NCBI GenBank assembly: GCA_964621525.1
Contig: CAZUMS010000005.1
Coordinates: 98,223 to 162,222 of the forward strand
Source of the DNA: CAZMGV01 sp964621525 [NCBI: uncultured bacterium]
Lineage (GTDB): Bacteria; JAGRBM01
DNA length: 64,000 nucleotides
Direction of reading: 5' to 3'
The notes under the pieces are model-generated. The model was not told the origin of the DNA. It did not search any database and saw only the letters and a program-made list of their open reading frames with translations. Shown piece by piece: positions 17,293 to 26,429 of the stretch (position 1 is the first letter of the stretch; each line of letters opens with the position of its first letter). A program made the translations under genes and the position numbers.

Positions 17293-17600
17293 ACCCCAGT
17301 GCATAACATTTTTGGCAACAGGCAAAACCGGCTGGAATCTTCCGGAATCGTGCGGCACAGGTGATTGATTCCGTTCCGGAATCGCCGGAACCGCCCCGGA
17401 AATCCGGCCCCCCTTAACACCCCCTCGAAAAAACCTTTTTGCAAGAAACATTCAAAATGGTTTCGGCTGTCCTTGCGGAGAATTCACAAGCTGAAACAGC
17501 AGGTTATCCGGGGTAGTTCCGGAAAACGGCACATTAAAAAACGGGTTCTTTACACGTTAAACGATGGGCGTACTACCCGGAGAATGGGGGTTGACGGCCC

Positions 17601-18986
17601 TCATCCGCCCACGGTGAAGAGCAGCGGGAACTGGACCTTCACGTCGCCCTTCCCGGCCGCCTCGAACCGGATCTTCAGCATCACGTCCAGAATCTCTTTC
17701 TCGAACTCCGGATACTTGCCGAAGGCGCTCGACTTGATGTTCGGCGACGCCACCGACCCGTCCGCCTTGATGACGAACTCGATCAGCATCTTGCCCGCCG
17801 CCGCGGGGGCCGTGCGCAGAAGCCGCTTGTGACGGGAACGGAACATCGGCAGATACTTCTGCATCACCATAGCGATCTCGGCCATCGTGCGAACCGTCCG
17901 GATTTCATGTTCTCCCGTGGCCGCCGAGGAAACGACGGTTTCGACTTCGGTCCCACCAATCGGCCCTTTCGGAATTTGCGGTTTGAGACCGGCGATAAGA
18001 TCGCCATCCAGGGATCCCGCATCACTGTACCCGCCAAGCTCGGGCCGGTCTGTTTCCGCCTTGCCCGTCTCGCTGACGGGACCGATATTCCTGAAAATGT
18101 TGTCCATCGAACTCCCGATCGCTGACACCTGGGCGGCAACGCCCGGGGTATGGGCGGCCAGTACCCTGATCAGCCCGGTCTGGGCGACCTGATCGCGAAC
18201 CGTGCCTGCGGCTTTAGGCGGAGGAATCGCGGTTTTCGTGGCGGTCATCGGGGTGGAAACAGGTGCCTCCGGAATTTTCGCAACCGGTTTGGATGCAGGC
18301 AACGTGAGAGGTTCCGTATAAAGCCTGACGATCCGCTCGGGCGGCATCATGGGGAAAGCCTGCGGCACCGGCAGATAGTGCATCCGCATGTGATTCAGCA
18401 GGCTGAACAGAAACATACACGCGATGGCGATCAGGCCCAGCGAGTTCCAGAAAGGGAGATCGGAGCCGGCAGCAACCGAAGCCTCCTCTAGTACCACAGG
18501 TCTGGATGAAACCCTGAGGCGTGGCTGCCGGGGCAGCACCGGATATTTCGGTGGAGGTTCGGGCTCCCACCGGATGCGGAACTGGCGTCCGGCGACATCC
18601 AGCTCGGCTTCGGTTCCGGGAACGATCCGGACGCTGGCCGCCTCTGCCCCTCCTGAACCATACCGGACGCCAAAGAACAGGAGGTCCTCCAGCAATACTG
18701 TCCTTCCGTCCCGCACGAGACGTCCGCTGGTATCCTCGGAAAGTTTCAGGATGAACGTGCCGTCAGGGGAGAGCTCCCCCGCCGTAATGACATGACGAAG
18801 GCCCGGTGCTTCGACCTTGCCGCTGCCCGGCGGCCCGAGCTGGAGATTCCCGCGCTGGAGGGGAACCGCTTTACCGGTCTGGACATCAAGGATCCGGAGG
18901 CGGTGATGACAAGGTTCAAACCTCTTGTGACCACCGCCGAGACGATCAAGCAGCGAGCGCACCATAAGGCTGTCTTCCTTCAACAA
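17601..18986 (-). CDS. AgmX/PglI-type TonB-like inner-membrane protein (paralog 2)
   Basis: 461 residues. A cytoplasmic N-terminal region (about 25-145) of beta-strand character, loosely FHA-like, is followed by one membrane helix (about 178-198), a Pro/Ala-rich periplasmic linker, and a C-terminal TonB-like domain (GKMLIEFVIKADGSV to VQFPLLFTV) of the AgmX/PglI C-terminal type found in gliding-motility proteins of myxobacteria. A span of 58 codons in this C-terminal domain is identical at DNA level to the neighbouring paralog at 19104-20582, while the rest is strongly diverged. Such proteins bridge the inner membrane to outer-membrane partners. The ATG at 18986 is the longest choice; M8 is an alternative. 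Confidence 0.8.
   Translation of the reverse strand: MLKEDSLMVRSLLDRLGGGHKRFEPCHHRLRILDVQTGKAVPLQRGNLQLGPPGSGKVEAPGLRHVITAGELSPDGTFILKLSEDTSGRLVRDGRTVLLEDLLFFGVRYGSGGAEAASVRIVPGTEAELDVAGRQFRIRWEPEPPPKYPVLPRQPRLRVSSRPVVLEEASVAAGSDLPFWNSLGLIAIACMFLFSLLNHMRMHYLPVPQAFPMMPPERIVRLYTEPLTLPASKPVAKIPEAPVSTPMTATKTAIPPPKAAGTVRDQVAQTGLIRVLAAHTPGVAAQVSAIGSSMDNIFRNIGPVSETGKAETDRPELGGYSDAGSLDGDLIAGLKPQIPKGPIGGTEVETVVSSAATGEHEIRTVRTMAEIAMVMQKYLPMFRSRHKRLLRTAPAAAGKMLIEFVIKADGSVASPNIKSSAFGKYPEFEKEILDVMLKIRFEAAGKGDVKVQFPLLFTVGG
17658..17831. repeat. 174-bp identical tract, copy 1
   Basis: Bases 17658-17831 are identical to 19161-19334 (offset 1503), with mismatches at both borders. The tract encodes most of the TonB-like domain in two otherwise divergent paralogs. 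This looks like gene conversion or a very recent domain replacement. Confidence 0.95.
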
Positions 18987-19042
18987 CCATGGTGCGCCCG
19001 TGCTTCCGGACGGTCAACGAAAATCCAGCGACGCGAGCCGTC

Positions 19043-19074
19043 AAAAAGCCAGAACCCCGCCGTTTCGGGCGGGG
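19043..19074 (-). terminator. Intrinsic terminator between the two TonB-like paralogs
   Basis: On the minus strand a 7-bp stem (CCCCGCC and GGCGGGG, 19055-19074) is followed a few bases later by five T residues (plus-strand A run 19043-19047). It lies directly after the stop of the gene at 19104 and before the start of the gene at 18986, so the two paralogs may be transcribed separately. Confidence 0.65.
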
Positions 19075-19103
19075 CTCCGGGGTTAAGACCGTATGGAGGC
19101 CGG

Positions 19104-20582
19104 TCAGCCGTCGACGGTGAAGACGAACGGGAACTGGACCTTCACGTCGCCCTTCTCGATCGCCTCGAACCGGATCTTCAGCATCACGTCCAGAATCTCT
19201 TTCTCGAACTCCGGATACTTGCCGAAGGCGCTCGACTTGATGTTCGGCGACGCCACCGACCCGTCCGCCTTGATGACGAACTCGATCAGCATCTTGCCCG
19301 CCGCCGCGGGGGCCGTGCGCAGAAGCCGCTTGTGCTTGCTCTTCAGCAGCGGCAGGTAGCGCTTCATGGTCGCGTAGATCGCGCCCATCGAGCGGCGCTG
19401 GTCGCCGGCCGCCTCGCCCGAGACGACGGAATCTTCCACCTTCTCGGCCTGCGTGCGGCCCACGTTGGTCTTGACGGCCTTGAGGCCGGCGATGGCATCG
19501 TCGATGCCGCCCGCCTCGCCGTAACCGCCGAGGTTCTTGATCTCGGTGTCGCCCTTGGACGTCGTCGTTACGGCGCCGAGGCCCGAGAAGGCGTTCTGGA
19601 GCGAGGAGGTGACGCGGGTGATGTCACGGCCCGCGCCCGCACCGCCGGCGGAACCGATGATCGCGAGAAGGCCCTGGCTCTTCACCTGCTCGCGGGCAGC
19701 GGCGCGCCGCTGCTGCGAGACTTCGGCGTTCGGAGCCTCATCGGGCTTTTCGCTCGTGGGTTTCTCGGGCTCTTCGTCCACCGGCAGATCCTGCTTGAGC
19801 TCGAGCTTCTGCTCGGGCGGCTTGATCGGCTCGGGCGGCTTCTCGGGGATCAGCAGCTTGGTGATGAACTTGGGCGGCGGGGCCGCGATGTCCTTGGGCG
19901 GGAGATAGTGCTTGCGCATGTACCCGAGCGTAAAGAGCAGCGCGATCAGACCCGTCGCCACGATGATGAACGAGCCCCACATGGGGGTGTTACCCGGGTC
20001 GGTGACGGGGATGTCGATCCACTTGATCGGCTTGCTGGTCAGCCGGATCTTCCCGCGCTTTTTCTTCTTGTCGTCGTCCTTCTTGCGGCGGATGACGGGG
20101 ATCTTGCCCTTGCCGGCGGGCGGCTGCGGGGCGGCCTGCGGCGAGGATTTCGGAGCGGCTTTCGGTGTGTTCTGCGGTGTGTCCATTTCCCAACTGAACC
20201 TGAGCACGGCCTCGCCGATGCGCAGGTCTACCTTCATGTCTCGAGTGACCGGCAACGCAAACCGGCCGCCGGACGACTGAAGCCCCATCTGCGACGGGTC
20301 TTCGATCGCGACGGCCTGGCCGCCCTTCACCATGCGGCCGGTCATCTCCTTGGTCAGAAAGAGATAATACTGGTCAGGCGATTTCGACGGCCCGGCAATC
20401 TGGATCTGGCCGGCGAGCCCCTTGATCTGGAACCCGGCGCCTTCGCCGGTTCCCAGGATGAGCTTGCCGCCCTGGAACAAGTGCCTGCGCCCCGTGCCAC
20501 CCTCGGTGACGCACGGGACTACCGGACCGGCCGTAGCCGGACCCGCTGCACCCTTGTTCTGGTCAGAAGCGGTCGTCGACAT
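19104..20582 (-). CDS. AgmX/PglI-type TonB-like inner-membrane protein (paralog 1)
   Basis: 492 residues. Layout: a beta-rich cytoplasmic domain (about 22-135, ILGTGEGAGFQI resembling an FHA start), a Lys-rich linker (residues 160-180, RRKKDDDKKKKRGK), one membrane helix (about 202-221), a Pro/Glu/Lys-rich periplasmic stretch (KPPEPIKPPEQ), and a C-terminal TonB-like domain ending VQFPFVFTVDG. This resembles GltG/GltJ of the Myxococcus gliding complex, which carry a cytoplasmic signalling domain, one helix and TonB domains. Neighbouring TPR lipoproteins support a shared complex. It is not an energising TonB in the narrow sense, since no ExbBD-like genes are present here. Confidence 0.82.
   Translation of the reverse strand: MSTTASDQNKGAAGPATAGPVVPCVTEGGTGRRHLFQGGKLILGTGEGAGFQIKGLAGQIQIAGPSKSPDQYYLFLTKEMTGRMVKGGQAVAIEDPSQMGLQSSGGRFALPVTRDMKVDLRIGEAVLRFSWEMDTPQNTPKAAPKSSPQAAPQPPAGKGKIPVIRRKKDDDKKKKRGKIRLTSKPIKWIDIPVTDPGNTPMWGSFIIVATGLIALLFTLGYMRKHYLPPKDIAAPPPKFITKLLIPEKPPEPIKPPEQKLELKQDLPVDEEPEKPTSEKPDEAPNAEVSQQRRAAAREQVKSQGLLAIIGSAGGAGAGRDITRVTSSLQNAFSGLGAVTTTSKGDTEIKNLGGYGEAGGIDDAIAGLKAVKTNVGRTQAEKVEDSVVSGEAAGDQRRSMGAIYATMKRYLPLLKSKHKRLLRTAPAAAGKMLIEFVIKADGSVASPNIKSSAFGKYPEFEKEILDVMLKIRFEAIEKGDVKVQFPFVFTVDG
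19161..19334. repeat. 174-bp identical tract, copy 2
   Basis: Partner of the tract at 17658-17831; no mismatch across 174 bases. Flanking sequence drops sharply in similarity on the side away from the gene end. Confidence 0.95.
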
Positions 20583-20664
20583 GCCTGAACAGCTCTGGGG
20601 CGGAGATTAGCGGGGCAGGTACCGGGGGTCAACGACAACCCCGCAATTTCACGGGCATTCCGGT

Positions 20665-20701
20665 TAAAAAGCAGCAACGGCCGCCGGATTCCGGCGGCCG
20701 T
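20665..20701 (-). terminator. Hairpin terminator after the small exported protein gene
   Basis: A perfect 11-bp stem (ACGGCCGCCGG and CCGGCGGCCGT, loop ATT, 20677-20701). On the minus strand it is followed after a short gap by a five-T run (20666-20670). It sits 26 bases downstream of the stop at 20728. Confidence 0.7.
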
Positions 20702-20727
20702 CTGCGGTCTGGTGCAGGTCCGCGCGA

Positions 20728-21186
20728 TTAACGCTGGACGGTGGCCCGGTCGGTCTTCACGCGGCCGATGTCGAGGGAGAGGAGTTTCCTCTCGGTCTCG
20801 CGGGTCGCGCTTTCGGTCTGGATCTGTTTCTCGTCGGCGGCCTGCTTGATGCGGCGGTCGAAGGAACGGTTGAGGCCGCGGATATCCATGAAGATGCGGT
20901 CGAGTTCGTTCACGGCGTCGTCGCCGAACTCGCGCTTGGTGGCCGGCGTCCAGTTGTCGATGAAGATGACGCCCGGGCCTTCCTTCTCGGTCTCGATCTT
21001 GAGGGCCTCGAACTGGAGGGCGCCGGTCTTCGTGCGGGTCACGGCCGGTTCCTTGTCCTTCTTCGCAGCCGGATCGGCAGCAGCTGCCGGCTTGTCGGCT
21101 GGCTTGCCCTTGGCCTGAGCGCGGGCAATGCCCGGCACCGAAGCGACCACCGCCAGCGCGGCAGCTATGAATAAATATGTCCTCAT
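20728..21186 (-). CDS. Small exported protein of the Glt-like cluster, unknown function
   Basis: 152 residues from the ATG at 21186 (MRTYLFIAAALAVV). A longer frame upstream lacks support, and this start gives a clean signal peptide cleaved near ARAQA. The mature protein has a Lys/Ala/Pro linker (about 25-50), then a conserved-looking segment GVIFIDNWTPATKREFGDD and a charged helical C terminus. I do not recognise the family. It is placed between the TonB-like protein and the TPR lipoproteins on the same strand, so a periplasmic role in the same complex is a reasonable inference. Confidence 0.72.
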   Translation of the reverse strand: MRTYLFIAAALAVVASVPGIARAQAKGKPADKPAAAADPAAKKDKEPAVTRTKTGALQFEALKIETEKEGPGVIFIDNWTPATKREFGDDAVNELDRIFMDIRGLNRSFDRRIKQAADEKQIQTESATRETERKLLSLDIGRVKTDRATVQR

Positions 21187-21436
21187 CCCCTGTCGCGACC
21201 TCGTGACTGCCGATCCGTGAAAGAGCGGGATTTCCTGTAAAGGTATGTGAAGACCATACATCCGAGATTAAGCGACTTCAAGGAAAAAACCTGTGATCCC
21301 AAACATTTTTATAACTTTGTCTCAGGCAGTGTAACGCGAGGCGTCGAGCCGGTCCCAATCATTACAATGGGTTGGCGAAGCTGCCTTCCACGACTCCCAA
21401 ATCACTTCCAGCAACCAACTTCTGAACTCCCCTCAG

Positions 21437-22882
21437 TCACTTCTTAACCGGCGCAGGAGCAGCGGGAGCAGTCGCTGCGGGTTTCGCGGCCTCAGCCGGT
21501 TTGGCGGCAGGTGCCGGTGCAGTCGCTGCGGGCTTCGCTGCCTCAGCCGGTTTTGCGGCAGGCGCTGGTGCTGCTGGAGCAGTCGCCGCTGGCTTCGCAG
21601 TGTCAGCCGGTTTGGCCGCCGGTGCGGGCGCGGCAGGAGCAGTCGCCGCTGGTTTCGCAGTGTCAGCCGGTTTGGCTGCTGGCGCTGGTGATGCAGGGGC
21701 AGTCGCCGCTGGCTTCGCTGCCTCAGCTGGTTTCGCTGTATCAGTAGGCTTCGCCGCCGGTGCGGGTGTGGCAGGAGCAGTCGCCGCTGGCTTCGCAGTG
21801 TCAGCCGGTTTGGCCGCATCGGCAGGCTTCGCTGCCGGTGCAGGTGCCGCCGGAGCTGGAGCCGCTCCAGCCGCCGGAGGCGGCGTTCCGGGTGCTGCCG
21901 GGACCGCACCACCGGCCGGAGCAGCGGGCGGAGTTTCGGCAGGCGGAGGCTCGGCCGGAGGAACCGGCTTGTCCATGCCGGGCGTCTCGGGACGCTCGAC
22001 GCCAAGCGCGATCGAAAGGGCGTCGATCCAGATGTTCACTTCTTTCTGCTTCGTGCCGCCACGCTTCAGGTAATCCACGTAGGTGACGAGCGCCTTGGCC
22101 TTGAAGCCCGCGTAGATCTCGTAGAGGATCCCGAGGCTGTAGAGCGTCGGCAGGGAGTTCGGATACCGCGTGCGGTAATCCTCCAGCGTCCAGACGGCGG
22201 GCTTCAGCCGCCCCTGGTCCCGGAGCAGAAGCGCGAGATAGACGACGGCCCACTCGTGGTCCTTGTCGAACCCGAGGGCCCGGCGGACCTCGAGTTCCGC
22301 ATCTTCGAGCTTCTTCTGCCGGCGGAGCACGATCGCCTTGGCGAGATACGCCTCGACCGTGTTCGGATACTGCTGGACGAAAAGGTCGGCCTTCTGGAGC
22401 GCGAGCGTGAGGTCGTTTTCGGTCAGGTAAAACTCGCACTGCTTGCAGGCACGGCTCGCCTGACGGGCGTCGCCCGAGAGCGCCTTGCCCGGCGCCGCGG
22501 GAACCGGAGGAGGCGGCGGGGCCTTCTTCGGCTCTTCAGCGGGCTTCGCCGGCTTGCCGGCTTCACCCGGCTTTCCGGCCTCGGCCGGCTGGTCGCCGCG
22601 CTGCACCTTGCGGGCCTCAAGCCGCTTCTTCGCCTCGGCCTTTTCGGCCTCGCTCATGCGCTTGGCCGGGTCGATCTCGCCGCCGGCAGGTTCTTCCACG
22701 CCCAGTTCCGCGAGTACCTTCTTCTTCTCGGCATCGGAGATCTGGAGCTCTTCGCCCTTGTTCGTCTCGGGAAGATCGGCGACCCCGGACGGAGCGGTCT
22801 TCTTGCCGCAGGCGGTGAAGGTCATCACGAGAAGGGCTGCCATCAGGAGGCGTGTCAGGGTATGCTTCAGGTTCGGTTTCAT
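21437..22882 (-). CDS. TPR lipoprotein with long Ala/Pro/Lys repeat tail
   Basis: 481 residues from the ATG at 22882, chosen because a perfect AGGAGG lies eight bases upstream (22891-22896) inside the 17-base gap after the previous gene. The signal peptide ends at a lipobox (TFTAC, C25). Residues about 140-290 form TPR-like helices (KADLFVQQYPNTVEAYLAKAIVLRRQKKLEDAE). From about residue 341 to the end the protein is a low-complexity tail made of roughly 20-residue repeats of the AAKPADTAKPAATAPA type, likely an extended linker crossing the peptidoglycan. The size is close to GltE of Myxococcus, but the match is by layout only. Last gene of the four-gene operon from 29144. Confidence 0.82.
   Translation of the reverse strand: MKPNLKHTLTRLLMAALLVMTFTACGKKTAPSGVADLPETNKGEELQISDAEKKKVLAELGVEEPAGGEIDPAKRMSEAEKAEAKKRLEARKVQRGDQPAEAGKPGEAGKPAKPAEEPKKAPPPPPVPAAPGKALSGDARQASRACKQCEFYLTENDLTLALQKADLFVQQYPNTVEAYLAKAIVLRRQKKLEDAELEVRRALGFDKDHEWAVVYLALLLRDQGRLKPAVWTLEDYRTRYPNSLPTLYSLGILYEIYAGFKAKALVTYVDYLKRGGTKQKEVNIWIDALSIALGVERPETPGMDKPVPPAEPPPAETPPAAPAGGAVPAAPGTPPPAAGAAPAPAAPAPAAKPADAAKPADTAKPAATAPATPAPAAKPTDTAKPAEAAKPAATAPASPAPAAKPADTAKPAATAPAAPAPAAKPADTAKPAATAPAAPAPAAKPAEAAKPAATAPAPAAKPAEAAKPAATAPAAPAPVKK
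21446..21862 (-). repeat. Tandem repeats encoding an Ala/Pro/Lys tail
   Basis: About six imperfect copies of a 60-base unit encode the PADTAKPAATAPAAPAPAAK-type motif. Several copies differ by only a few bases over 35-40 bases (for example around 21580, 21640 and 21780), so the copy number is probably unstable through slippage or recombination. Confidence 0.85.
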
Positions 22883-22899
22883 GTTCACGTCCTCCTTTC

Positions 22900-25800
22900 T
22901 CATTTCTTCTTGCCAGCCGGCTTGGCGGGCGCCGCCGGGGCGGCGGGCTGGGCGGGACCGGCCTTGGCGGCTTCAGCCGCCTTGGCATCGGCTTCCTGTT
23001 TCTTGCGGATCTCGGCCGCTTCCTCGTCGCGCTTGATGCGCTCCTCGAACTCCTTGTCGGCCTTCTTCTTGGCGTCGCGCGATTCCTGGTCCGAGTAGGG
23101 CTTCTCGCTGTAGAACTTGTAGGCGAAATCGTCGCAGAAGAGCGTCAGACCGAGCTCGGGCCGCGCGAACTTGGCCGGGACGATGCGGGCCAGCTCATCG
23201 ATGGACTTGTTGATCCATTCGTTCAGGTAGACGTTCTGCTGGCCGTACGTGAGGTTCCGGACGAAAGTCTCGATCGCCTTTTCTTCGAACTGGAACGACT
23301 GTTCTTCGAGCTGCAGCTTGTATTCCTCGACCAGCAGCTCGTCCACGAGCACTTCCTTCGGGATCTCCGACTCGAGAATCGAGTTACGGAAATTGAGGAG
23401 CGCCATGCCGATCCGGTAGGACGACGCGGTCACGAACTCGGGCACCTTGTACTGGGCCGAACCGGCGTAAAGCTCGAGCAGCTCGGTGAGTGCCGTCTGC
23501 TTGCGCTTGAACGACTTCTTGAGCGGCAGGCCCAGCTTGATGGCGGTGAAATCGTCGAACCGGCGGTCCGCCTGCAGGAACCGGGCGCGGGCGGGCAGTT
23601 CGTCCGTGATGGACGGATCGCGCTGCTTCATCTCCTTGTGCCGCGCGACGACAAGGTTGAACACCTTATCGGCGTTCGCAAAGTCCTTCCGGTCGTAATA
23701 GATCAGGCCGTCCACGAAGGTGGCGTAGAGGGTGCGCGACGCCCGCACGCCCTTGAACCGGCGCAGGTAGTTCTGGAACGCGGCCTGTGTGTTCGGCCAG
23801 TCCTTCAGGTCTTCCCAGGTCTTGCCGCAGGCGAACTGGAGCTCTTCGGCGTCCGTCATCTTCTTCTGGCCCTCGAACAGGCCCGAGGCGCGGCAGTACT
23901 GGTTGGCGGCCTTATCCAGCTGCTTGGTATCGCGGTAGTATTCGCCGATGGTCACGTAACCGGCGGCAGCTTCCTCGCTTCGCGGATATTTCGTGGCGAG
24001 GGCGTTGAAGGTATCGATCATGCGCTCGTACTGCTCGGCGCTGCGGTATTCCGTCGCCGCGCGGAAGAACGACTTGATCGCGATATCCGACTGCGGGAAC
24101 TCGTTCGGCACGCGCATGAACATGGCGGCGGCCTCGATGTACTGACGCTTTTCATGAAGCGCCTCGGCACGCTTGTAGACCGTCGCGGTCTGAAGCGTGA
24201 GCAGGTCGTTGCGCTCCTGCGCAGTCCAGCGGGGGTCCAGCGCGGCGTCGCGGTAGGCCTCCTCGGCCTCCTTCAGCATGCCGGCTTCCATGTAGGTCGT
24301 CGCCAGGTACTTCTTCGGATCGCGCGAGCGCGGGTCCTTCGGGAAATCCTTGATGATCCGCTTGAACACCTCGCGGGAGGCCGTCCAGTTCTCGCTGTCG
24401 AACTGCACCGCACCTTCCAGCACCAGGATGTCGAGCGTCTTCTCGTGCGTCGGGTACTTCTCGGAGAACTTGTGAATCGAATCGATCAGCTTCTCCGTAT
24501 AGGCGCTCTGGAGCAGCGCGATCTTGCGGGAGAACTTGAGAGCCTTGGCCTTGCGGTCCTCCTCGATGCTCTTGATGTCCTCCTCAAGGGAGTCGTTGTA
24601 GGCCTGGATCGCCTTGAGACCGGCCTTCTCCTGCCGCTCGGGGAGCTTCTGCACCCACGCGACGTTGTAGTACTTCTCGGCGGCGAGGGGCATGTTTTCC
24701 CGCGCGACATACACCTCGGCGATCATGTACCCAGCGTCCGCAGCCTCGGGTTCTGCCGGGTATTCCTTGAGGTACATCGTGTAGTAGTTCTCGGCTTCCT
24801 CGAACAGCTTGGGCTTTTCGGCCGCCGCCGTCTTGGGATGCGTCGCCTTGGCGTGGTTGTACTGGGCCATCTGGAGAATGGCCTTGCCGCGGATCTTCAC
24901 CGCCAGCGCCACCGTCTCCTGGTCCTTCTGGTTCGCGTTCCACCACAGGCCATCGGGGGCCAGCGTCGTGATGATCTGCTTGCGGGCCTCGACCACCTTG
25001 TCCCACTTCTTGTCCTTCTCGTAGGTGCTCGTGATCAGCTCGAACACGTTCGGGGCGCGGTGGTAGGTCGGGTACTTGGCCAGCAGCTTCTGGTAGACGC
25101 TGATCGCTTCGTCGTAGCGCTCTTCGTTCGAGAGATATTCACCGAGGGCGATGTACGTGTACTGCTCGTACGGCGCGGGTTTGCGCTTGGCCCAGTATTC
25201 CTCGAGGTTGCGCGCCCCGCTCTTGCCGTCGCCCATTTCGGTGAAGGCGACTGCCATGTACTGGATCGACTCGCGAACAAGGCCAGTATCGTTCGAATAC
25301 AGCTCGTCGAAGTTCTTGAACTTCTTCTTCTGCTGGATATCGAGCCGCGAACGGGATTCAACCAGCTTCGCCATGTAGTCGACCGTCGTGCTGTACTGGC
25401 CGAGCCGGAAGGACGTCCAGCCGAGCTTGTAGAGGGAGCGGTCGTAGTATTCCGAATCGGGGTCGTACTCGGTCGCTTTCGTGTAGGAAACAGCCGCTTT
25501 TTCGAGCCACGGACGCGCCTCGTAGAGGTCCATGCCCACGGCGTTCGTGAAATAGAGCTCGCCGAGGCGGAAGTGCGCCGTCTGGGTGCGGGGGTCCTTC
25601 GGGTACTTTGTGATGAAGTCGTTCAGGACCTTCTCGGCCGCGCCCACCATCGCCATTTCCTGGTAGCAGAAGGACAGCATGTAGAGAACGCGGTCGTTGT
25701 CCTTGCGGGCCGGGAATTCCTTGAGGAGCCGGTTGTAGGCATCGATCGCCTTGCCGTAGTCCTTGAGCGGAACGTCGTCCGGGCACTGGATCTTCGGGTT

Positions 25801-26418
25801 CGATTCGCAGGCCTTCGTCTGGATCTCGAAGTCCATGATCGAATCCTGGTAGCGGCTGTTTTCCTGGACGACATAGAGATCGGCGAGCCGGTGAATAGCC
25901 TGCGGGACGATGTTGGTCTTGGATTTGAGCTTCTCGCCCTTGGCGACGAATTTCTCGTTCTCGGCAACGAGCATGCCGAGCTGCTGGTCGCTCATCGAAA
26001 GTTCACGCGAGGTCAGCACCGAGCTTTCGGCGATCTGTTTCTTCTTGTCCGCACCCTGCGCCTCGAGCTCGGCGAGCTTCGCCGTACGCTCGTTCTCGCG
26101 CTTGGTGTCCATCTCGTCCTGGATCTTGCGGGCCGCTTCCTGGGCCTTCAGTTCGGCCTCGAGTTCGCGCTGGAGCGCATCGGCCTCCGCCTTCTGGTCG
26201 ACAAGCGCCTGCTGCGAAGGGGGAGGGGCCAACGGGGTCTGGTCGACGAGGAGCTGCTCCTGGATGCGTTCGACCTTCTCGACCTCCCTGAGCTGGGCGC
26301 CGGGGCGGCGGCGACGCTGGACATTTTCTTCCTTGTCGGCGCAGGAAGAAACCAGCAGCGATGCCGCCAGCACCGGAGTCAGAAACGCCTTCGCCCAGTT
26401 CAGCCTGGTGGTCTTCAT
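22900..26418 (-). CDS. Large TPR outer-membrane-directed lipoprotein (GltD/AgmU-sized)
   Basis: 1172 residues. A signal peptide with lipobox LVSSC (C26) is followed by a coiled coil (about 45-150, rich in Glu/Gln/Lys), then TPR-like repeats over most of the protein (about 200-960; for example YNRLLKEFPARKDNDRVLYML and YQKLLAKYPTYHRAPNVFEL). The C terminus has a charged coiled coil and an Ala/Pro/Lys tail. It is probably a periplasmic scaffold anchored by lipid. Its length and TPR content recall GltD (AgmU, about 1200 residues). The start is 11 bases after the previous stop and the end is 17 bases before the next start, so it is transcribed with its neighbours. Confidence 0.82.
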   Translation of the reverse strand: MKTTRLNWAKAFLTPVLAASLLVSSCADKEENVQRRRRPGAQLREVEKVERIQEQLLVDQTPLAPPPSQQALVDQKAEADALQRELEAELKAQEAARKIQDEMDTKRENERTAKLAELEAQGADKKKQIAESSVLTSRELSMSDQQLGMLVAENEKFVAKGEKLKSKTNIVPQAIHRLADLYVVQENSRYQDSIMDFEIQTKACESNPKIQCPDDVPLKDYGKAIDAYNRLLKEFPARKDNDRVLYMLSFCYQEMAMVGAAEKVLNDFITKYPKDPRTQTAHFRLGELYFTNAVGMDLYEARPWLEKAAVSYTKATEYDPDSEYYDRSLYKLGWTSFRLGQYSTTVDYMAKLVESRSRLDIQQKKKFKNFDELYSNDTGLVRESIQYMAVAFTEMGDGKSGARNLEEYWAKRKPAPYEQYTYIALGEYLSNEERYDEAISVYQKLLAKYPTYHRAPNVFELITSTYEKDKKWDKVVEARKQIITTLAPDGLWWNANQKDQETVALAVKIRGKAILQMAQYNHAKATHPKTAAAEKPKLFEEAENYYTMYLKEYPAEPEAADAGYMIAEVYVARENMPLAAEKYYNVAWVQKLPERQEKAGLKAIQAYNDSLEEDIKSIEEDRKAKALKFSRKIALLQSAYTEKLIDSIHKFSEKYPTHEKTLDILVLEGAVQFDSENWTASREVFKRIIKDFPKDPRSRDPKKYLATTYMEAGMLKEAEEAYRDAALDPRWTAQERNDLLTLQTATVYKRAEALHEKRQYIEAAAMFMRVPNEFPQSDIAIKSFFRAATEYRSAEQYERMIDTFNALATKYPRSEEAAAGYVTIGEYYRDTKQLDKAANQYCRASGLFEGQKKMTDAEELQFACGKTWEDLKDWPNTQAAFQNYLRRFKGVRASRTLYATFVDGLIYYDRKDFANADKVFNLVVARHKEMKQRDPSITDELPARARFLQADRRFDDFTAIKLGLPLKKSFKRKQTALTELLELYAGSAQYKVPEFVTASSYRIGMALLNFRNSILESEIPKEVLVDELLVEEYKLQLEEQSFQFEEKAIETFVRNLTYGQQNVYLNEWINKSIDELARIVPAKFARPELGLTLFCDDFAYKFYSEKPYSDQESRDAKKKADKEFEERIKRDEEAAEIRKKQEADAKAAEAAKAGPAQPAAPAAPAKPAGKKK

Positions 26419-26429
26419 TACCGTGAAAC

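Larger units (their letters stand above)
16787..17600. other. Long intergenic region upstream of rpoD
   Basis: 814 bases without a convincing gene between two minus-strand genes. It holds a 44-base imperfect hairpin (17155-17198), a set of four AATGG repeats at exact 10-base steps (17258-17292), and several A/T-rich runs. A possible minus-strand rpoD promoter is TTGCGA, 17 bases, TATCCC (about 16860-16890). Short frames inside it have no ribosome-binding sites or family resemblance. The size would allow a non-coding RNA, but I recognise none. Confidence 0.5.

Noticed and set aside
17176-17451. 91-codon minus-strand frame in the rpoD upstream gap
   Set aside because: No ribosome-binding site, no domain, and it crosses the hairpin and the phased repeats.
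17601-20582. TonB energy-coupling proteins of an iron-uptake system
   Set aside because: No ExbB, ExbD or TonB-dependent receptor is nearby, and the cytoplasmic domains and TPR neighbours fit the AgmX/PglI type instead.
21501-22073. 190-codon frame opposite the Ala/Pro/Lys tail (Ala/Gly/Val repeats)
   Set aside because: Produced by the repeat itself read on the other strand; the minus-strand gene has a lipoprotein signal.
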